Origin: Hsuehochloa calcarea
Lineage: Eukaryota > Streptophyta > Magnoliopsida > Poales > Poaceae
Reading direction: 5' to 3'
Assembly (NCBI GenBank): GCA_036346395.1
Contig: CM070609.1
Span: 31,687,223-31,751,222, forward strand
DNA length: 64,000 nucleotides
The notes below the pieces were generated by a model. It worked only from the letters and a program-made list of their open reading frames with translations, had not been told where the DNA came from and searched no databases. Positions 35,026-48,436 of the stretch are shown here, one piece after another; positions within the stretch are counted from its first letter, which is position 1; every line of letters starts with the position of its first letter. A program made the position numbers and the translations under genes.

Positions 35026-35462
35026 ATGTAGTGTCGTGTTATTTACGCGAACTAATAAGTGAACACTGAACAATGTGATATACTATCTTCCATGGTCAAT
35101 ATTTAGAAGTGAATTTTGCCCTTTTACCATCCTCGGGATTTAGTACAAGTATTTCTTCTTTATCATCACTATAGCACAATTGATTTCCTTAATCATCTCT
35201 CTGATCTTGAACTAAGAAAAAAGCAACTCAACCAAATCATCACCAATTCACCTTTGTGGAAACCATGCGATAACTTAATGCAAAATTTATCCAAAAGCAA
35301 TGTTTGATATAACCAATTTGATTCCAGATCTCCGATGAGAGAATCGTTGACCCTTTTAAACCCATCAAACAATTATAAGTCCAAAAAACCCCAAAATAGG
35401 TAGTAATAGCCAACTAGATAGAACTGAACAATAACTACACAACGTTCTGTATAATAAAATAA

Positions 35463-35705
35463 TACTCCTCTGAATCTAAATATAAGTCATTTTGAACATT
35501 GACACGGTCTTCAAGGTGAAACTTTGACCTTCAATGTATATGAAAATATATTATTTTAAATAAAAGTAATTATACATTATGAAAGTATATTTCATAATAG
35601 ATCTACTAATTCCAATTTGATGCTGTCAATCTTGGTAATTCTTTATATATTGATAGTCAAATCCACAGATTCTAAAGCGACTTACATTTGAAATCAGAGA
35701 TAGTA
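35463..35705. mobile_element. Stowaway-like MITE
   Basis: The left end is 'actcctctgaatctaaatat' plus aagtca. The right end is its imperfect reverse complement 'gacttacatttgaaatcaga' plus gatagt. TA dinucleotides border both ends. About 243 bp, AT-rich. Confidence 0.7.
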
Positions 35706-35893
35706 ATAAGTACACAACCAAAGAAAATTGGGTTCAAAATTTAGTTTTTTAGTAGTCTATTATTACAGAGTGAGATCTTGCTAAGCATGTGAGAAACAGT
35801 GGGAACTGAGAACACAACGTTGCTCCATTGGAATGGTAGAGGTTCTGAAGTAAGAGATACGACTTGCATGACTCAATATTATCAGTAATTTAA

Positions 35894-36181
35894 TACTGCT
35901 CCTCTCTATACTCAAATTTACATTTTAATACTCCACAAAACAAGTCATTTTGGAATACGTGCAATTAAACTTTAAAACCTTTGGTTATTGATATCTTTTC
36001 AAATATGTAGATTAGATATATAAAAATCATATGTACAGATTCATCTCAAAAAGTACTTTCATAATATTATAATTCTATTGGGTTTTACAAATATTTGACA
36101 ATAGTAATTAGTGGTCAAAGCTGCATTTTGAAGACCGTGTTGATGTCTAAAACGGCTTGTTTTTATGAACTAGAGGGAGTA
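35894..36181. mobile_element. Second Stowaway/mariner-like MITE
   Basis: The left end is 'tactgctcctctctatactc' and the right end 'aactagagggagta', with internal pieces resembling 35463-35705 (aagtcattttg, cttcaatgt/gaccgtgttg). Boundaries are within a few bases. Confidence 0.6.
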
Positions 36182-37171
36182 GATCATAACTTAGAGATTT
36201 CAATTACAACATTTGCATAAGACCCTCTTGGAGAACACTTAATTAATTGACATATTTAAATTCCGTAGTGAGTAATCTTAAACTAAATGAATTTATTGTG
36301 GATTACTTTATACTCCAATATATCAAGCTATAAATTTAATGTCCAAGAGAAATTAAATAATTGTCATTTATGTACTTGTTTCTATGGCATATCCTAGCTC
36401 AATTGCAAGTTGCAAATAGATATGCTCATTAAATAACAACATTATGTCTTTTCAATATAGATCAACTGCCACTAGAACAAGGATTTCACAACAAAAGTGG
36501 ATTGTACAAAATCATTGAAAAGATAATACCTCCATATATATACCGATTGCCGAAAAACTACACGATGTAGCTGTGTAACCTCTGCCCAATTGACACAAAT
36601 ACACGAAGATGTCAATATAACTATTCAAGAATAGCACTTATGACAATACATTAAGGCATTGCATGGTAGTGTGTCACATGTACCATGATATGACAGTACA
36701 TTAAGGTATTGCATGGTAGGGTGTCACATGTACCAAGAGTTGATGTACAATCGGATGACAAGAAGAAAGGGGAATACATGAGGTAAGACAAAAAAAAAAA
36801 AGTGATAAGCTAAAGTAACTCATGCATATTGAAACATACCTCGTATTACAAATGATTTTTTTTTTTTGGAAGACAACTGATGCATTGATGTTTTTGGAAC
36901 ACAGCTAATGCATAGACAGCTTTGTAAGGTAAAATTAATTGCTAGTGATAGACGAGGGAAATAAGATGTTTCTTGTCAGCGTTTTAAGTAGACAATCCTT
37001 AAGTAGAGTCCACTAGCACTTAAGGTTTGAAAATGTTCCCTGGCAGAACATGTTCAAACTAGAGAAAATAGAAAAGTGAATTTAAGATGAAATATTGCTA
37101 TTATTATGGCCTTATGTATTTGCATTCCAACTATCCATGTTTGCTTGCATGCAGTTATCCCATACTATAAC
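36182..37171. other. Intergenic DNA with tandem duplication, no gene seen
   Basis: AT-rich. It includes the 50-bp duplication at 36641-36740, an A12 run near 36790 and a T14 run near 36860. It ends at ATAAC, the target site of the next element. Confidence 0.6.
36641..36740. repeat. 50-bp tandem duplication
   Basis: tgaca(a/g)tacattaaggyatt...gtcacatgtacca occurs at 36641-36690 and 36691-36740 with a few mismatches. Confidence 0.9.
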
Positions 37172-38933
37172 TGTGGATTTCATGGGGATATGCTCCAGAT
37201 CTTAGGATGATGTGACAATTGGCAATGGCGTTTACGGTTTGTCGTTTCACGCGTTTTCGACAAAGCTACTGTGTATTCGGATGCGGGCGGTCCGACCGTC
37301 CTTGACGGCGGTCCGACCGGTCCCATATCGGTCGGACCAGCCATCCGGGCGGCGGACCGGCGATGACCAAAAGTGTTCAAATCGAGCTGGGCCAAAAATA
37401 GGTGTTGTAGACAAGTAAGGGGATCCCAATGCACTTGGTCTCATGATTTTTGGAGCCTCCAGTGAAAAGTTCTATTGGTTTAAAGTTTCCAGAAGGTTTC
37501 GGATTTTGGGAGCTTGAATTTCGGCTAAGTCCTAAGGGGCGGTCCGACCGGCTCACAGGGAGCGGTCAGACCGGTAACTACTTGAACGTCAGCCAACTTC
37601 GTGGCGATGTTGTTTTGTTAGGTCAAAGTCATTGGTTTCATGGCATATGATTTGCATGATGCATGTTTTGACTAACATATGTCAAGTTGTGAAGAACTTG
37701 TTCCCGAATTCGTGTTTTCTTGTCTGTGGTTGTGCAGGTAGCTTGGTGGTCAACGACGGTCAACGGCGAGGAGAATCGGGACTAGACTTGAAGAGTTGAG
37801 GTCCAGAACGATCGACGATGCCGGGTGAGGTCAACGACTCAAGCGTGACACAAGATGGACAAGGGTGACCTATTGGCGAATCCATGATGCATGGTGAAGC
37901 GGTTTAGGTCAAAAGGTTAAAGACGGCGCTCATGAAGCGTGCGTGTGTGACCCGTTTGTTAGTGGGCCTTAACGGGAGCCCAATTAAGTCAAACCCTAAG
38001 AGTTTTAGGCCTCCACTATAAATAGGAGGAGATGGTGGCTGCACCTTTCTCTCTCTCGCCTTTTTATGTTTCAAAACCCTAATTGTCTTTAGGGGAGTTG
38101 AGGTGGAGGCTAGGGCTTTTGATGGTTTGTGGTGAATTTCGTGATCCTTGATTGTTTACTGATCCATGATGGTGTGGATGTAATCCAGCTTCAATCACGA
38201 AATCAATCTATGCAAGGTTTGCTTGAGATAAGTCTCTTTTCGTTCTTGCCTTCAATTTGGTGATTTTAGGGCTTTCTTTGATCCACGAGTTTGTGATTGA
38301 TTCTTTCACGTGAATTAACTTGCTGTGATATGTGTGAATCTATCTAGCATCATCTTGATCATCAATCTCTCACGAACAAGCTTTAGGATCAAGTTTTTGT
38401 TCTTGCCCGGCTTTAGACCTTCGTTAATCAATTGACAATTGCTCAAGATCGCTCCAAGAATTATCATAATATTCGATTGGAATAGGTCCTCAATAGCATA
38501 TAGAAGGTGTGTGCAAAGTTTCATAAAGATTGGAGTTGAGAATCAAAAGTTTCACCTAATTGCAACTTCGTCATCGGCCGATTTTATCGTTGTAGATCGG
38601 TTCGAGTCGGCGGTCCGATCATTGTCATCACCGGTCCGACCGATTTTGAGCGGTCCGACCGCCAAAGACAACGCCGGCCGATCGCTGGCAATCGGTCCGA
38701 CCGGTTGAGTATAACGGTCGATCACTTTGTCTTTGTGAGTCTTGGTAATCTTAGTTGATTTTGTTATATTGCTTAGGGTTTAATTGGATTCAATACTAGT
38801 CTTCCATTTGTCTCGGTATATTGATCTTCATAGCTTCCTAATAGCTACTGGAGTTAATTTGTATTGAGTTCATAATTTGTGAAAAAGTGAGCGTGCTCTA
38901 TTCACCCCCTCTAGTCGCCTTTACGGTCCAACA
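37172..38933 (+). repeat. 5' LTR of second copia element
   Basis: TGTGGATTTCATGG...GTCCAACA, 1,762 bp. TATA box TATAAATAGG is at 38017-38026. Dyad motifs of the type CGGTCCGACCG cluster at about 37285-37350, 37540-37580 and 38600-38705. Confidence 0.93.
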
Positions 38934-38951
38934 AGTGGTATCGAGCCCTGT
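38934..38951 (+). promoter_or_regulatory. Primer-binding site of second copia element
   Basis: agtggtatcgagccctgt directly follows the LTR. It is close to TGGTATCAGAGC, with one base apparently lost (atcgagcc). Confidence 0.8.
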
Positions 38952-38991
38952 TAGTTCAATCTTGATCTTAACCGGTCACCGAACTTTGGCG

Positions 38992-41900
38992 ATGGATAAG
39001 TTTTCTACTAAACCGCATATCTTCGATGGGCACGACTATGCCTATTGGAAGAATCGTATGCGCGTTTTCTTGAGAGCGAGGACAAGCTATTTGGGATGTT
39101 GTTAGAGCCCACTGGTTATTCCCGAAATTGCTACACCGCTTCGCAATTCTTTTGGCTAACAACAATAAGGCTAAGAATCTTTTATATGGTGCACTTGGTA
39201 GACAAGAATATGATAGAATTTGCAATCTTTCAATCACAGCATGAAATTTGGAACACTCTCGAAACATATCATGAGGGTTCGTCCCAAATCAAAAAGGTGC
39301 GCCAAACTGCATTTACAAGCGTGAGTACAATAAATTCGAGATGCGCCCGAGAGAGCATCGATGACATTTTCATCGCTTTAATAAAGTAATTAATCAAATG
39401 AAAGTCGTTGATATTGAATATTCTCAATCTGAAAATGCCACCCATCTCTTGGCCGCAATCAACACCAAGGAGTGGGAGATGAAAGCTACCGCTATAGAAG
39501 AAAATGTTGATCTTTCAAGTCTTACTTTAGAATTGCTTTATAGTAAACTCAAGACTCATGAAATTAAAAGAGTTGATCATCCTAAGAAAGATAATTTAGC
39601 TTTGGTAGCGATCCTCTCAAAAGGCTTTTGATGACTCTTGTGAATCTTCTTACGGATTTTCATTTGCTTGTTTATCCGCTATTCATGAAGAGGAGCTTGA
39701 AAGTATTCTCAAACAGAGTTAGCTCTTCTAGCTAAGAAATTCACACGGCCTACAATAATGTGAGAAACAAAAGAGAGGTGGTCCAGTAACATGCTATGAA
39801 TGTGGTGAGCTCAATCATATCCGCAAATTGCCCCAAGTCAAAAGGTAAGAGCAATCATAAGGAAGGAAAGCCACTTGAAGAAGCCTCCTTTCAACAAATC
39901 AAGGTATGAGGCAAATAAGCTTGTGAAGGTCGCTCACCGGTCCTTGCCGCTTTGAGGATCAATCTTGAGCGATGTGGATACCGGAGTGAGGAGGACAAGG
40001 AGGAGGAGATCCTCAAGGTAAAAAGAAAGGGAAGGCCAAAGATTTCACCGGCATGTACTTCATGGTCGACACGGACGACATTGATGATAATGAGGTATCT
40101 TTTTCTTATGATGAGCTTTACGCTAAATATGATTCTATAGTTGAGCAATTGCTTAGTCAAGATGAAGCGCTTGAATTTGTTATGACAAAAATAAGAAATT
40201 AGAGTCAAAATTAGCAAACCGAAAGTAGAGCTTAAAACGCTAAGACTCTTGAACTCGATGAATGTTTATCTTGTCATGCTATGCATTCTAAATTACCAAG
40301 TTACAATCGCTCATAATATTTGTGTACAACAACTTGAGAATGCTAAATCTGAACTAAATGAAATTAAAAGTGCTCCTTGTGAAAAATGTTTAGAATCTAG
40401 TAAATTGATTGCTTTTGATGTTTTTGATTCTAGCCCTTGCACTTCATGCTTAAGAAAAGAACGTGAAATCAAAGATATCTTAGAAGTCGCTAGAGTCAAA
40501 TATGCTAAGCTTAAGGACAATATTGAAAATACTACTTGTGCTTCATGTTCCACTCTTAAGCTTGAAATTGCTTTGTATAAGGAAAAATCTATGGATAAAA
40601 CTTGTGATTCTTGTGTCAACTTGAGAAAAGAAAATGCTTACCTTCATGATACATTAGAGAAATTTTCTAAAGGTAAGAAACAATTAAACATGATTCTTGA
40701 CAAGTCTAAAACTCCTTATAAGAAGCAAGGTTTAGGATTCAATTCTTTTCAAGACAATTCGAACCCAAAAGTCATTCAAGTCTTGGAAAAAGGTTTAATT
40801 GAATTCAAAACCCAACCTGCAAAAACATCTTTTAAATCTGCAGGTTTTGCCCAACCTTGTATTAATTCAAATGGTGCTTCTTCTAGTGGTACCAAGTACC
40901 ATTGCACTTATTGCAAAAAGGTGGACATTTGATTGAATATTTGTTGGCGTGAGGTTGAAAAATGATAGGAAAAATTTTGATAGAATTTCATTCATGCAAC
41001 CTAGAGCTTCTATGAGACATGGTAACACTGAAAAGAATAAACCTGGATTAGGATTTTTATCTCATGCAAATCATTATGTTTCTAGACATCCTAATTCTAA
41101 TGTGTATCAGATCATGGTCCGATCACCGGTGCTCACCGGCTCGACTGTTTTGGTCACCGGCCCGACCACAAAGACAAAGCGGTCCGACCGCCCATGGACG
41201 ATTCAAGTCTCATTTTAATTTGAACATTGCTCATAACCAAATGTTAAATGAAATCAAGGATAGTACTTCGGTTTGTATACTCCTTGCGACGTGTGTCTCA
41301 AGATCGATTCCTAAATCTTGTTTATCTAATCCCAGATTGAGACACATCGTTCTTTGCTCCTTGATTTTTAGGATTACCGCGAAAGGGAAGAACACGTGGT
41401 TCGTTGACTCGGATGTTCACGCCACATGACCGGAACTCAAAATGGTTCACCTCTTTCACGCGAGCAACAGTGATGACTTCATCACCTTTGGAGATGATAC
41501 ACAAGGGCGAATTGAAGGAACAGGATCAATTAGGGTAAACAACAAATTCATTCTAAAGGATGTCGCTCTTGTGGACAAGCTTAGGTATAATCTCCTTTCT
41601 GCTTCTCGACTTCTTGATGATGGGTATGAGACTGCTTTTAAGAAAAATGCTTGTCGTGTGCTTGATTCTACCGTGAGCTTGTGTTTGGAATCTCTAGAGT
41701 TGGTAGAATTTTTGGGCCGACTTTTCGTAATCTCTTCTTTGGATCTCTTAAATGTTTGCTTACATCTTCTTCTCGATTTTTGGCTTTGGCATCGACGTTT
41801 GGGGCACATTGGTTTTGATCATTTGACGCGAGTTAGCAACCTTGATCTCATGAGAGGTTTGCCTAAGCTCAAAGTCACAAAGATGTCAGATGTGCGCCTT

Positions 41901-44460
41901 GTAGGCATGGCAAACAAGTTGTCGCCTCACACCCTTCTCGTGACTATGGTTATGACCGACGGACCGTGACAGCTTGCTTCATATGGATACCGTTGGTCCC
42001 GCTAGAGTCCGATCGGCCGCTTGGTGGAAAATGGTATATTCTAGTCATAGTCGATGATCTTTCAAGATATACTTGGGTGTTCTTTCTTACTTCAAAGGAT
42101 GAAGCTTTTGGTTATTTTCATGATCTTGTTCTTCGCTTGGCTTCGAGCTTCACGGTGCTTTGAGAGCGATTCGCAGTGATAATGGCACGGAGTTCAAAAA
42201 TACTTCTTTTGCTTCTTTTGTGCCGAGCGTGGTATTGAGCATCGCTTCTCCTCTCCACACGTCCCTCAACAAAATGGCGTGGTGGAAAGGAAGAATAGGA
42301 CCTTGGTCGAAATGGCTAGGACGATGCTAGATGAGTATAGCACACCTAGGAGATTTTGGGCGAAGCTATTGCTATCGCTGCCATATTGCCAATCGTGTCT
42401 TTTTGAGACCTTCTTTAGGCAAGACTCCTTATGAGCTTCGCTTTGGTAGAAAACCCTCTGCTTCGCATTTTCGAGTTTTGGATCAAAATGTTTTATTCTT
42501 AAAACAGCAATTTAGATAAATTTGAATCAAGAACTTTTGATGGGGTATTTTGGGTTATCCCGCTCATTCGAGGGTTTTCGAGTTTTTAATATCGAGACTA
42601 ACATTATTCAGAGACTTGTAATGTCACTTTTGATGAGACTAGCCCCGAGCTAGATCAATTGCTACTGATGATTTACAGTGTGTGAGAGTATTTTTGTGGA
42701 GGAAGATGAGGACGGCTAATGTCATTCCTCATCTGCTCTTGCCAAGCGCCCATATTGATACAAGAACTCGCACGCCTACTTCACCTTCGCTGAGGCTCTC
42801 CGCATCATCATCATCAGCAGACTGCGAGGTCGAAGAAACGACATCTCACCCGGCGCCCACTTCGCATTCGAGACAAAGATCCTCCCGAATGATAATAGGT
42901 AACCTACATGAGCGAGTCACTCGCCTGTATAATGATCCAAATCTCTACTCTCATTCGGCTTTTGTTGCTTCTTTTGAACCCCGCGATATATCACATGCTT
43001 TATCTGATTCTAGCTGGGTAAATGCCATGCATGAGGAGTTAGAGAATTTTGAAAGAAACAAAGTTTGGAACCTAGTAGAACCTCCTAGTGGTCATAATGT
43101 TATAGGAACCGTTGGGTGTTTAAGAATAAACAAGGTGAGGATGGTTCGTGGTTAGAAATAAGGCCGATTGGTAGCTCAGGGTTTCAAAGTTGAGGGGTTA
43201 GATTTTGATGAGACATTTGCTCCTGTTGCTAGACTAGAAGCCATTCGCATTCTGCTTGCATTTGCTGCATCAAAAGGTTTTAAATTATATCAGATGGATG
43301 TTAAAAGTGCCTTTTTAAATGGTTTCATAGATGAGGAAGTGTATGTTAAGCAACCCCTGGTTTTGAGGATCCTAAATATCCAAATCGTGTTTTCAAGCTA
43401 TCTAAAGCATTGTATGGTCTTAAACAAGCCCCTAGAGCCTGGTATGATAGACTTAAGACCTTCTTGCTTAAAAATAATTTTGAGATGGGTAAAGTGGATA
43501 AAACCCTATTCATTCTTAGACGTGACAATGACTTCCGCTTGCTCAAATTTATGTGGATGATATTATCTTTGGTGGTTCCTCTAATGCTCTTGTTTCCAGC
43601 TTTTCTGACACTATGTCTAGGGAATTTGAGATGAGTATGATGGGAGAGCTTAATTACTTTTTGGGACTTCAAATCAAGCAATGCAAGGAAGGAACTTTCA
43701 TCCATCAGACAAAGTACACTAAAGATCTTCTCAAACGCTTCAACATAGGTGATCGCAAGCCAATTTCCACTCCCATGGCAACTTCAATCTGCTTTTGGAT
43801 CCGGATGAGGAAGGAGAAGTCGTGGATCAACGCGAGTACCGCAAAGATGATCGGCTCCTTCTCAGATTTGACGGCCTCGAGACCGGACATTCACTTCACG
43901 GTATGCCTTTGTGCAAGATTTCAGCGCCTCCGAGAACTTCCCATCGCTGCCGTTAAGTTTATATTCGTATTTACACTCTACCCTCTTATATGGCATTTGG
44001 TATTCTGCTCTTCACTTTGTCCATTAGAGGTTTTTCGATTCGATTTTGCGGTCGTTTGCTAGATAGGAAGAGTACCTCGTGCACTGTCACTTTCTAGGCA
44101 CGCCTCTTGTATCTTGGTCTTCTAGAAAGCGGTCTTACATTGCACAATCCACCGCGAGGCGAGTATGTTGTCGCCGCTAGTTGTCAGAGTCGATTTTGTG
44201 GATGACGCCCACTTTGAAAGATTATGGGTTAAACTTTGCTAGTGTTCCTCTTTCTCGTGATAACACTTCGCTATTAATATTGCTAAAAACCCAGGCAACA
44301 TTCTAGGACTAAGCACATAGACATTCGCTTTCACTTCCTTAAAGATCATGTTGAAAAAGGTGATATTGTGATGCACTTTGTAGAGTCCAAGCTCAATTGG
44401 CGATATTCTTACCAAGCCTTTAGATCAAACCGATTTTCCTCCTTAAGAAGTGAGTTAGGG
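38992..44460 (+). pseudogene. Copia gag-pol, multiply frameshifted
   Basis: Gag starts MDKFSTKPHIFDGHDYAYWKN (38992; the initial residues are clear) and breaks within about 100 bp. A zinc-knuckle remnant CYECGELNHI lies near 39800. A 227-codon frame at 40249-40932 is coiled-coil-like with repeated CxxC pairs (CEKC, CTSC, CASC, CDSC) and ends in a second partial knuckle. Protease and pre-integrase remnants (WFVDSD; LWHRRLGHIG) lie at 41395-41970, and the integrase core (VDDLSRYTW, SDNGTEF) at 41960-42520. RT (DETFAPVARLEAI, MDVKSAFLNGF, the catalytic VDD near 43553) spans 42980-43800. RNase H pieces (DRKSTS, LVSWSS) are at about 44060-44200, with the pol end near 44460. The canonical first protease motif is altered (DSD instead of DSG). 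Non-functional. Confidence 0.9.
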
Positions 44461-46307
44461 TAATTTATCCTTATGGGTTGGTTTGAGGGGAGTTTGATCT
44501 TTTCTTATCTTTCCTTGTTCTTTTGATCTTTTATTGTTCTTTTTCTGAACTTAGTGATCTTTTCGAACTTTTTAGATTTTTAGGCCTTTTAATTGCATCT
44601 CATTGTGTCATATTGCATTCATATGAAAAATACAACAAGTGGTATGAAAAATTTAAAAAAAATGCATTGTAATATAAGATTTTCTGCTTATCTTTTAAAA
44701 TTGATGAAGCTTTGTCTATTACCCTTTAGAGCTTTTGTATTTCAATTCTTGCTCAATGTCATGTCTAGTTCTTTGACTTGCTAGAATTATCATGCTTTTA
44801 CATGTGTAGCTAAGTCTTTGCTATATGAGCTAGAACCTTTTAAACAACTCAAACTAAGAAATTGCAATTTTGTGGATGTTTTTAGCGAGTTGCGTAATTA
44901 GTGCTCCTCTTGTGACATTGGCCCTGTCAGAATTGCTTTGTTAGCTCTTTGATCTAAAATTGACCATTACTTGAGCTTTTGTGTTCTTGAGATTCTAAAA
45001 CTGCTCTTGTGAAAATGAAAATCAAGATTGTCTTATGCTTAAATTGTGCCAAACTATTCTTACGAGATCGCTTGTCAAATGACATGAACTTGGAGATAGT
45101 TTGATGAACCAGACGATCTCATGGGGATCCGCTTGTCGAAATGACATGAACCTCAAGATTTGTCGCCCGGTAGAAGCTTAGAAAGAGTTTGTGGATGGCT
45201 CCTAGTCCGGGATCTTCTTTACTAAGATATACCTTTAATCAACTTTTGGTCGAAGCTTAGGATGAGTTTGTGGATGGCTCCTAGTCCAGATCTTGTCACT
45301 AAGTTAGATCATTAGTCAACTTCAATATTCAATGCAAATGAGAAAAATGTTGACAAATGGGCGCTTACAAAATATTGAGCAAAATGATTCAATACGGGAC
45401 TTGATTGACTCTTCTGTGGTCTTTGTTAGATTTTTGATCTCACTTTGACAGCTTGACATGGCCAATTTCACTTTAGGATCCTGTTGATGAACTTGTTTGA
45501 ATTTGAAGCGTTGCTTAAATTGATAAAATCTAATGCTTTACTTTTGAGCCTTTGTGCTTAGCTTTGATATATATGTCTTACCATGATCTTGCTAGCTATT
45601 GTCGGGCTTGATATGTTTGTTGTGCATTATTCGAGATACTAGCTTGTTCTTTTGGGTAATCTCCAAAGCTTCTTGTAATCAAAAATTGAAAATACAAAAA
45701 TTGAAGCCACCCATTGCACTTCATGCATATTCCTCTTTATGCTTCTTTTGTTTCTGCTTCTTTCTTTATTCTCTATCTGTTATCCCTGGATGAGAGTGAT
45801 TCCTTGATGAATCCATTGTCAAAGGGGGAGAAGATGTGTTAAATGAAGATATTTCTTTGGGAGAAGATGTGTAATATTTCTTGGCTACTCTTATTTGGAG
45901 AAGATGTGTTAATGAGAAGATTGGGGGAGAAGTTTATACAAAGGAGAAACGAAAATTTGAAATTTGATGATCATAGTGAGGGAGTTCTTGAGTTGCATTC
46001 TTATTGTCCTATTGAATATTCTGAACTTGAATTGCATTCTTTTTTCCTCACAATGATCATAGGTCAATTGAATAATTGTTCTTTCATATGGACCTCATGT
46101 GAGAATTTTGACCCGTTTCTGGAAATTAAAGTTTTTATGCTTATTTTTGCTTTGTCTCACATGCCTATACTATTCTGATGCCAGCTTGGTCATTTTCATT
46201 GCTTTTTCTTGCTTATGGACCAAGTTGTGCCTTTGTGCGAAAACTGCGAGTAAACTCGCTTTCAAACCTCTTACTTACATTTTTCGGATAATTGCCAATG
46301 TGTTCAT
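44461..46307 (+). other. 3' untranslated region of second copia element
   Basis: 1.85 kb without a supported gene. It contains an imperfect 80-bp direct repeat (agtttgtggatggctcctag at about 45187 and 45267). Several reiterated 'gagaagatgtgtta' segments occur at about 45828-45915. Confidence 0.7.
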
Positions 46308-46318
46308 CAAGGGGAGAT
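46308..46318 (+). promoter_or_regulatory. Polypurine tract
   Basis: aaggggagat immediately precedes the TGTGGATT of the 3' LTR, the expected plus-strand primer. Confidence 0.85.
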
Positions 46319-48091
46319 TGTGGATTTCATGGGGATATGCTCCGATCTTAGGATGATGTGACAATTGGCAATGGCGTTTACGGTTTGTCGTTTCACGCGC
46401 CGACAAAGCTACGTGTATTCGGGACAGGCGGTCCGACCGGTCCTTGACGCGGTCCGACCGGTCCCATATCGGTCGGACCGGCCATCCGGGGCGCCGGACC
46501 GGCGATGACCAAAAGTGTTCAAATCGAGCCGGGCCAAAAATAGGTGTTGTAGACAAGTAAGGGATCCCAATGCACTTGGTCTCATGATTTTGGAGCCTCC
46601 AAGAAAAGTTCTATTGGTTTAAAGTTTCGAAGGTTTGGATTTTGGGAGCTTGAATTTCGGCTAAGTCCTAAGGGAGGTCCGACCGCTCACGTGGAGCGGT
46701 CCGACCGCCATGGGCGGTCCGACCGCTCACCGGAGCGTCGGGCCGTGAACTACTTGAACGTCACCAACTTCGTGGCGATGTTGTTTTGTTAGGTCAAAGT
46801 CATTGGTTTCATGGCATATGATTTGCATGATGCATGTTTTGACTAACATAGGTCAAGTTGTGAAGAACTTGTTCCCAATTCGTGTTTTCTTGTCCGTGGT
46901 TGTGCAGTAGCTTGGTGGTCAACGACGGTCAACGGCGAGGAGAATCGGGACTAGACTTGAAGAGTTGAGGTCCGTAACGATCGACGATGCGGGTGAGGTC
47001 AACGACTCAAGCGTGACACAAGATGGACAAGGGTGACCTATTGGCGAATCCATGATGCATGGTGAAGCGGTTTAGGTCAAAGGTTAAAGACGGCGCCGCG
47101 GCTGCGTGTGTGACCCGCTTGTTAGTGGGCCTTAACGGAGCCCAATTAAGTCAAACCCTAAGAGTTTTAGGCCTCCACTATAAATAGGAGGAGATGGTGG
47201 TCGCACCTTTCTCTCTCGCCTTTTTATGTTTCAAAACCCTAATTGTCTTTAGGGAGTTGAGGTGGAGGCTAGGGCTTTTGATGGTTTGTGGTGAATTTCG
47301 TGATCCTTGATTGTTTATCGATCCATGATGGTGTGGATGTAATCCACTTCAATCACGAAATCAATCTATGCAAGGTTTGCTTGAGATAAGTCTCTTTTCG
47401 TTCTTGCCTTCAATTTGGTGATTTTAGGGCTTTCTTTGATCCACGAGTTTGTGATTGATTCTTTCACGTGAATTAGCTTGTCGTGATATGTGTGAATCTA
47501 TCTAGCATCATCTTGATCATCAATCTCTCACGAACAAGCTTTAGGATCAAGTTTTCGTTCTTGCCCTTTTAGACCTTCGTTAATCAATTGACAATTGCTC
47601 AAGATCGCTCCAAGAATTATCATAATATTCGATTGGAATAGGTCCTCAATAGCATATAGAAGGTGTGTGCAAAGTTTCATAAAGATTGGAGTTGAGAATC
47701 AAAAGTTTCACCTAATTGCAACTTCGTCATCGGCCGATTTTATCGTTGTAGATCGGTTCGAGTCGGCCGGTCGATCGCCCGTCATCACCGGCCGACCGAT
47801 TTTGAGCGGTCCGACCGCCAAAGACAACGCCGGTCGATCCGCCCGCAATCGGTCCGACCGGTTGAGTATAACGGTCGATCACCAGGCTGTGAGTCTTGGT
47901 AATCTTAGTTGATTTTGTTATATTGCTTAGGGTTTAATTGGATTCAATACTAGTCTTCCATTTGATCGGTATATTGATCTTCATAGCTTCCTAATAGCTA
48001 CCGGAGTTAATTTGTATTGAGTTCATAATTTGTGAAAAAGTGAGCGTGCTCCTATTCACCCCCCCCCTCTAGTCGCCTTTACGGTCCAACA
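46319..48091 (+). repeat. 3' LTR of second copia element
   Basis: 1,773 bp. It matches the 5' LTR along its length, but with many 1-4-bp insertions or deletions, especially in and around CGGTCCGACCG motifs. TATAAATAGG is at 47180-47189. The end is followed by ATAAC. Confidence 0.93.
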
Positions 48092-48258
48092 ATAACAAGC
48101 AAATCTGAAAGGTTCTATGCTATAAATACGATCATCAAAGAGAAAGAAAAATGTTCGTAACACAAGTGGACACAAAGGGTTTGTGAAATTGTTATGTTCT
48201 CAAATTTGGTGGCGTAGATTGTAGGAGTGTTCCATTGGAGGATGTTCCTTGGGCCTCG

Positions 48259-48436
48259 ATAAATACTCATAATATATAGGAGTATAAGTCAAATGCATAC
48301 TTCGTTGAATTTCACCTTTATATCCAAATGAGACTACACAAGATAATACTTGACAAGAGAGTTAGTCTTATAATTAGATTTATCATTAATCACCAAAACA
48401 CTCAATTAACTCATAATGGCAGGTCTAGATCTTTCA
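48259..48436. mobile_element. Copia LTR fragment, same family as 14440-14614
   Basis: It shares 'tgaatttcacctttatatc' and 'tcattaatcaccaaaacact' with 14440-14614 and has the same LTR-type end (agatctttca). It sits between the Gypsy LTR tip and the truncated Gypsy RT. Confidence 0.75.

Larger units (their letters stand above)
37172..48091 (+). mobile_element. Second Ty1-copia retrotransposon, 10.9 kb, degenerate
   Basis: 5' LTR 37172-38933, primer-binding site 38934-38951, gag-pol remnants 38992-44460, polypurine tract 46308-46318, and 3' LTR 46319-48091. ATAAC precedes (37167-37171) and follows (48092-48096) the element. Architecture and LTR terminus resemble the first copia element, but the LTR sequence is a different family. 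Frameshifts occur throughout gag and pol. There is no third ORF in the 1.85 kb between pol and the 3' LTR. Confidence 0.93.
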
